Source: Actinoallomurus soli (lineage in GTDB: Bacteria > Actinomycetota > Actinomycetes > Streptosporangiales > Streptosporangiaceae). Taken from it: DNA of 64,000 nt. The DNA lies in contig NZ_JAMXMV010000012.1 of assembly GCF_024055715.1 (NCBI RefSeq), positions 221,739-285,738 on the forward strand, in the 5' to 3' direction. Below are positions 61,635 to 64,000 of this stretch, piece by piece (position 1 is the stretch's first letter; the number at the start of each line of letters is the position of its first letter). A model generated the notes under the pieces. That model saw only the letters and a list, made by a program, of their open reading frames with translations. It did no database searches and had not been told where the DNA came from. Made by a program: the position numbers and the translations under genes.

Positions 61635-62882
61635 GTGCTCCGCGCACTTGTCGAACGGCTGTGGCTGCCCGAGCCGGAGTCCTCCGGGTGGCCGGTCCGG
61701 GTCACGTCGGGCGAGGTTCCACCGGGGTACCGCGTGGTCGAGCGCTATGCCGTGGTGCCCTCTCCCGAACGGCCGCGTTTCCTCGTCCCGCTCGACGGCC
61801 GGGCCGTCGCCGCCGGCAGCCTCACCCACTACAACGGGCTGCGCTGGGCCCGTCTCCGCCTCCCGCGTACGGTCCTGGGCGCCGGGTTCCGCACCGGCGT
61901 CGCGCCGCTCGTGCTGCGCCACCGGCTGCTCGTCTGCGTTCCCGAGGAGCTCCCGCCGGCCGAGCTGGGCGACTACCTGCTGAGCGCGCACCTGGGCCGC
62001 GTGCTCGGCCTGCCGCGACCGGCGCTGGGCGTGGGCGTGCGGCCGCCGGACCCCAACCTGAAGCCGACGCTCCAGCTCTTCGGCGCCGACGGCGCCCCCG
62101 TGGGCTACGCCAAGGTCGGCTGGAACTCCGCCACCCGGGAGATGACCCGGCGGGAGGCGGCCGCGATCGCCGCGGTCACCGAGGGCCCGGTCGGCGGCAT
62201 TCGCGTCCCGGAGCTGCTGCACCACGGCCCGTGGCGCGACTACGACCTCACCGTCACGGCACCACTGCCGCTGCGGATCCGCCGCTATCGGGAGGCGGAG
62301 CCGCCCCGCGTCCCGTACGACGCGGTTTTTCCCGACCAACCGACCCCGACCGACCTCCCGGGTCCCTTCGCCGCCCGTACGACGAAGCTGGCCGACTCGG
62401 CCTTCTGGCGGGCGCTGCGGGCGGAGGCGGCCGTACTGGCCGATGACGAGGAGGAGCGGCGACTCGCAACCGTGGTCGCCGCCCACTGCGACGAACTCGA
62501 ACGCGAGCACGGCGGCACTCCCCTGCGCGTCGGCCGCTGGCACGGCGACTGGGTGCCCTGGAACATGGGCCGGTACGCCGGGGACCTGTACGTCTGGGAC
62601 TGGGAGCACAGCGCCGAGGAGGTCCCGGTCGGCTTCGACCACCTGCACTGGAGGTTCCAGGACGCGCTGGTGCTGCGCGGCCGGCCGCTGGCCGAGGCGG
62701 TCGCCGCCGTACGGGCCGCCGCCGAGAACGAGCTTCCCGAGATCCCCTCCGACCATCGCCGACTGCTCGGACGGCTCTACCTGCTGGAGATGTTCATGCG
62801 GACGTACCACCTCAAGCGGCTGGGCGGCGGATGGAACCCCGCCCTCCATCCGGCCATGCTCGCGGTCCTGGAGGAACGGTGA
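61635..62882 (+). CDS. APH-fold kinase-like protein in the glycan cluster
   Basis: 415-residue cytoplasmic protein. The C-terminal half has the Brenner-type catalytic loop HGDWVPWNMG (about 303-312) and the metal-binding VWDWEHSAEEVPVG (about 319-332), in the pattern of aminoglycoside phosphotransferase/choline kinase-fold enzymes. The N-terminal ~180 residues have no named domain. A weak phosphate-loop region is seen near LQLFGADGAPVGYAKVGW, which includes a Lys as in the kinase N-lobe. GTG 61635 follows agggcacaggggg. Its stop overlaps the Alg14-like gene start, so it is part of that operon. It may phosphorylate a sugar or lipid-linked precursor (inference). Confidence 0.75.
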   Translation: MLRALVERLWLPEPESSGWPVRVTSGEVPPGYRVVERYAVVPSPERPRFLVPLDGRAVAAGSLTHYNGLRWARLRLPRTVLGAGFRTGVAPLVLRHRLLVCVPEELPPAELGDYLLSAHLGRVLGLPRPALGVGVRPPDPNLKPTLQLFGADGAPVGYAKVGWNSATREMTRREAAAIAAVTEGPVGGIRVPELLHHGPWRDYDLTVTAPLPLRIRRYREAEPPRVPYDAVFPDQPTPTDLPGPFAARTTKLADSAFWRALRAEAAVLADDEEERRLATVVAAHCDELEREHGGTPLRVGRWHGDWVPWNMGRYAGDLYVWDWEHSAEEVPVGFDHLHWRFQDALVLRGRPLAEAVAAVRAAAENELPEIPSDHRRLLGRLYLLEMFMRTYHLKRLGGGWNPALHPAMLAVLEER

Positions 62883-63328
62883 GGGTCCTCCTGGTCTGCT
62901 CGACCGGCGGGCACCTGACCCAGCTGCACCGGCTGCGGCCCTGGTGGTCCGAGCACGAGCGGATGTGGGTGACGTTCGAGAAGGCCGACGCCTGCTCCCT
63001 CCTCGCGGACGAGCAGGTGACCTGGGCCTACCACCCGACGACCCGGAACATCCCCAACCTGCTGCGCAACCTGTGGCTCGCGCTGCGGCTCGTCCCCCGC
63101 TACAAACCGGACGTCATCGTCAGCTCGGGGGCGGGCGTCGCCGTGCCCTTCTTCCTCCTGGGCAAGCTGCTGCGCCGGCGCACGGTCTACCTCGAGGTGT
63201 ACGACCGCATCGACTCGGGCACGCTCACCGGCCGTCTCTGCTATCCGATCGCGGACCTGTTCCTGCTGCAGTGGGAGGAACAGCGGGCGCGCTACCCGAA
63301 GGGCACCGTCGTGGGGCAGCTGCTGTGA
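62879..63328 (+). CDS. Alg14/EpsF-type glycosyltransferase membrane-anchor subunit
   Basis: 149-residue Alg14-like protein. VLLVCSTGGHLTQL (about 3-16) is the family N-terminus. KPDVIVSSGAGVAVPFFLLGKLL (about 81-103) includes the hydrophobic segment, and VYLEVYDRIDSGTLTGRLCYPIADLFLLQW matches the conserved tail. In bacteria such proteins pair with an Alg13-like catalytic subunit to add a sugar to a lipid-linked intermediate for exopolysaccharide. The GTG at 62879 overlaps the kinase-like gene stop, and the stop overlaps the Alg13-like GTG. Confidence 0.88.
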   Translation: MRVLLVCSTGGHLTQLHRLRPWWSEHERMWVTFEKADACSLLADEQVTWAYHPTTRNIPNLLRNLWLALRLVPRYKPDVIVSSGAGVAVPFFLLGKLLRRRTVYLEVYDRIDSGTLTGRLCYPIADLFLLQWEEQRARYPKGTVVGQLL

Positions 63329-63879
63329 CCGGCCCGGACAGACCGCTGGTCTTCGTGACCGTGGGCACCGACCATCACCGGTTCGACCGGTTGATGGGGT
63401 GGATGGAGCACTGGCTCGCGGCGAACGGCCACGTCCGCTGCGTCGTGCAGCACGGGCCCGCCGACCCGCCGGCGGGGGCCGAGTGTCACGACTTCCTGCC
63501 CCACGCCGACATGCAGGAGCTGTTCCGGCAGGCGACCGCCGTCGTCTGCCAGGGCGGACCCGGCTCCATCACCGAGAGCCGGCAGGCGGGACGGCTGCCG
63601 ATCGTGGTGCCCCGCATCGCGCGGCTGGACGAGGTCGTCGACGACCATCAGGTGCGCTTCTCCCGGCACGTCGCGACCTTCGGCAAGGTCGCCCTGGCCG
63701 AGACCGCCGAGAGCCTGCACGCCCACCTCAACCGCGCGCTGGCCGACCCGGCGAAATACGCCGTACCGGACGAGGCCGACGAGACGGCGCCCGCCGTCGC
63801 GCGGTTCGGGCTGCTGGTGGACGAGCTCGTCGCCGAGCCCCGGCGTCGCCGCCGCCCCCGGTCCGCCAGTACGGGCTAG
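63325..63879 (+). CDS. Alg13-type glycosyltransferase catalytic subunit
   Basis: 184-residue GT28-like protein. LVFVTVGTDHHRFDRLMGWME is the Alg13-type start. The UDP-sugar binding region is VVCQGGPGSITESRQAGRLPIVVPRI (about 72-97), with DEVVDDHQVRF. Together with the Alg14-like gene it forms a split transferase. The GTG at 63325 overlaps the preceding stop. The C-terminus is basic (EPRRRRRPRSASTG) and its TAG stop coincides with the edge of an IS5-type element, so the natural end may have been altered by insertion. Confidence 0.88.
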   Translation: MTGPDRPLVFVTVGTDHHRFDRLMGWMEHWLAANGHVRCVVQHGPADPPAGAECHDFLPHADMQELFRQATAVVCQGGPGSITESRQAGRLPIVVPRIARLDEVVDDHQVRFSRHVATFGKVALAETAESLHAHLNRALADPAKYAVPDEADETAPAVARFGLLVDELVAEPRRRRRPRSASTG

Positions 63880-63889
63880 GGCCTGTCCG

Positions 63890-63910
63890 GTGGATCATGT
63901 GGTGATCCAC
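63890..63910. terminator. Hairpin at the end of the IS transposase
   Basis: Perfect 8-bp stem gtggatca (63890-63897) / tgatccac (63903-63910) with a 5-nt loop. It overlaps the transposase stop codon. Confidence 0.6.
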
Positions 63911-64000
63911 AACAATGCGGAGACCAGGGTGATCGCTGCCCGGTAGTGGCGGGTGAGTTTGTCATACCGGGTGGCGATGCCGCGCCATTGCTTGAGGCGG
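63895..64000 (-). CDS. IS5-family transposase, C-terminal fragment
   Basis: 35 codons up to the right edge. They read RLKQWRGIATRYDKLTRHY and then RAAITLVSALLWITT before a TGA. The sequence LKQWRGIATRYDK-x-YR-A is the C-terminal signature of IS5-group DDE transposases (second ORF of IS427-like elements) common in actinomycetes. A hairpin overlapping the stop may end its transcript. Confidence 0.88.
   Translation of the reverse strand, partial: RLKQWRGIATRYDKLTRHYRAAITLVSALLWITT

Larger units (their letters stand above)
63879..64000 (-). mobile_element. IS5-type insertion sequence, left end
   Basis: The element begins at about 63879 with gggcctgtccggtggatc, the likely terminal inverted repeat, and runs off the right edge. 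It contains the end of a transposase gene read on the minus strand. The junction ctaggg is consistent with insertion at a CTAG or TA target. The other end is not in the window. Confidence 0.75.

Overview
The window is high-GC DNA from an actinomycete. Supporting signs are many GTG/TTG starts, a mycothiol S-conjugate amidase, DUF397/XRE/ATPase regulatory genes, DUF501, DUF4307, a family 5 uracil-DNA glycosylase and a PASTA penicillin-binding protein. The mix points to a mycelial or Streptosporangiales/Thermomonosporaceae-like organism rather than a mycobacterium, but the genus cannot be fixed from sequence reading alone. Several gene groups are recalled from memory as matching M. tuberculosis order: mca/DUF4307/greA/metB/cbs/thiolase (Rv1074c-Rv1083 area) and mfd/lipoprotein/mazG plus eno/ftsB/DUF501/ppx (Rv1020-Rv1026 area). 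Here they are broken up and interleaved with other genes.

Layout. 1-3.3 kb: an envelope-stress style unit on the minus strand (OmpR-type regulator, histidine kinase, HtrA-like protease cut by the left edge). 3.5-6.8 kb: PAP2 phosphatase, mca with a small membrane protein, DUF4307 protein, greA. 6.8-8.6 kb: Lrp/AsnC regulator divergent from 4-hydroxyphenylpyruvate dioxygenase, with clear repeated operator-like sequence between them. 8.8-11.7 kb: two tandem secreted M1 metallopeptidases. 11.8-15.4 kb: an OYE-type oxidoreductase, then an accessory island (XRE/DUF5753 regulator with a very short DUF397 gene, divergent RsbW-like ATPase, orphan genes, a lectin-domain remnant, lower GC). 15.4-23.2 kb: ilvA, FIST-ROK pair, AAA-VWA pair, small membrane protein. 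23.1-30.5 kb: metB, MMPL transporter, cystathionine beta-synthase, thiolase, DUF4287 and F420/PPOX proteins. 30.5-38 kb: BI-1 protein, an odd tRNA-like gene, type II NADH dehydrogenase behind a Rex-type operator, udgB, ppx, DUF501, ftsB, eno. 38.2-41.3 kb: ssuABC-type importer and an Uma2 remnant. 41.4-53.3 kb: MFS transporter, two paralogous bifunctional PBPs, mazG, SurA-like lipoprotein, mfd. 53.4-56.9 kb: methyltransferase, ATP sulfurylase-like/APS kinase fusion, TauE exporter. 57.2-60.6 kb: NarL-type two-component system with two uncharacterised envelope genes. 60.6-63.9 kb: a small glycan cluster (GT14-like, APH-fold kinase-like, Alg14-like, Alg13-like), ended by an IS5-type insertion sequence that runs off the right edge.

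Themes: sulfur and thiol metabolism recurs (mca, metB, cbs, ssuABC, APS kinase fusion, TauE), as does envelope maintenance (HtrA system, two PBPs, FtsB, MMPL, glycan genes). The clearest regulatory signals are the Rex-type palindrome before ndh and the Lrp/hppD operator array. The least explained loci are the glycan cluster, the class-I tRNA with a UAA anticodon, and the lower-GC island at 14.4-15.4 kb.
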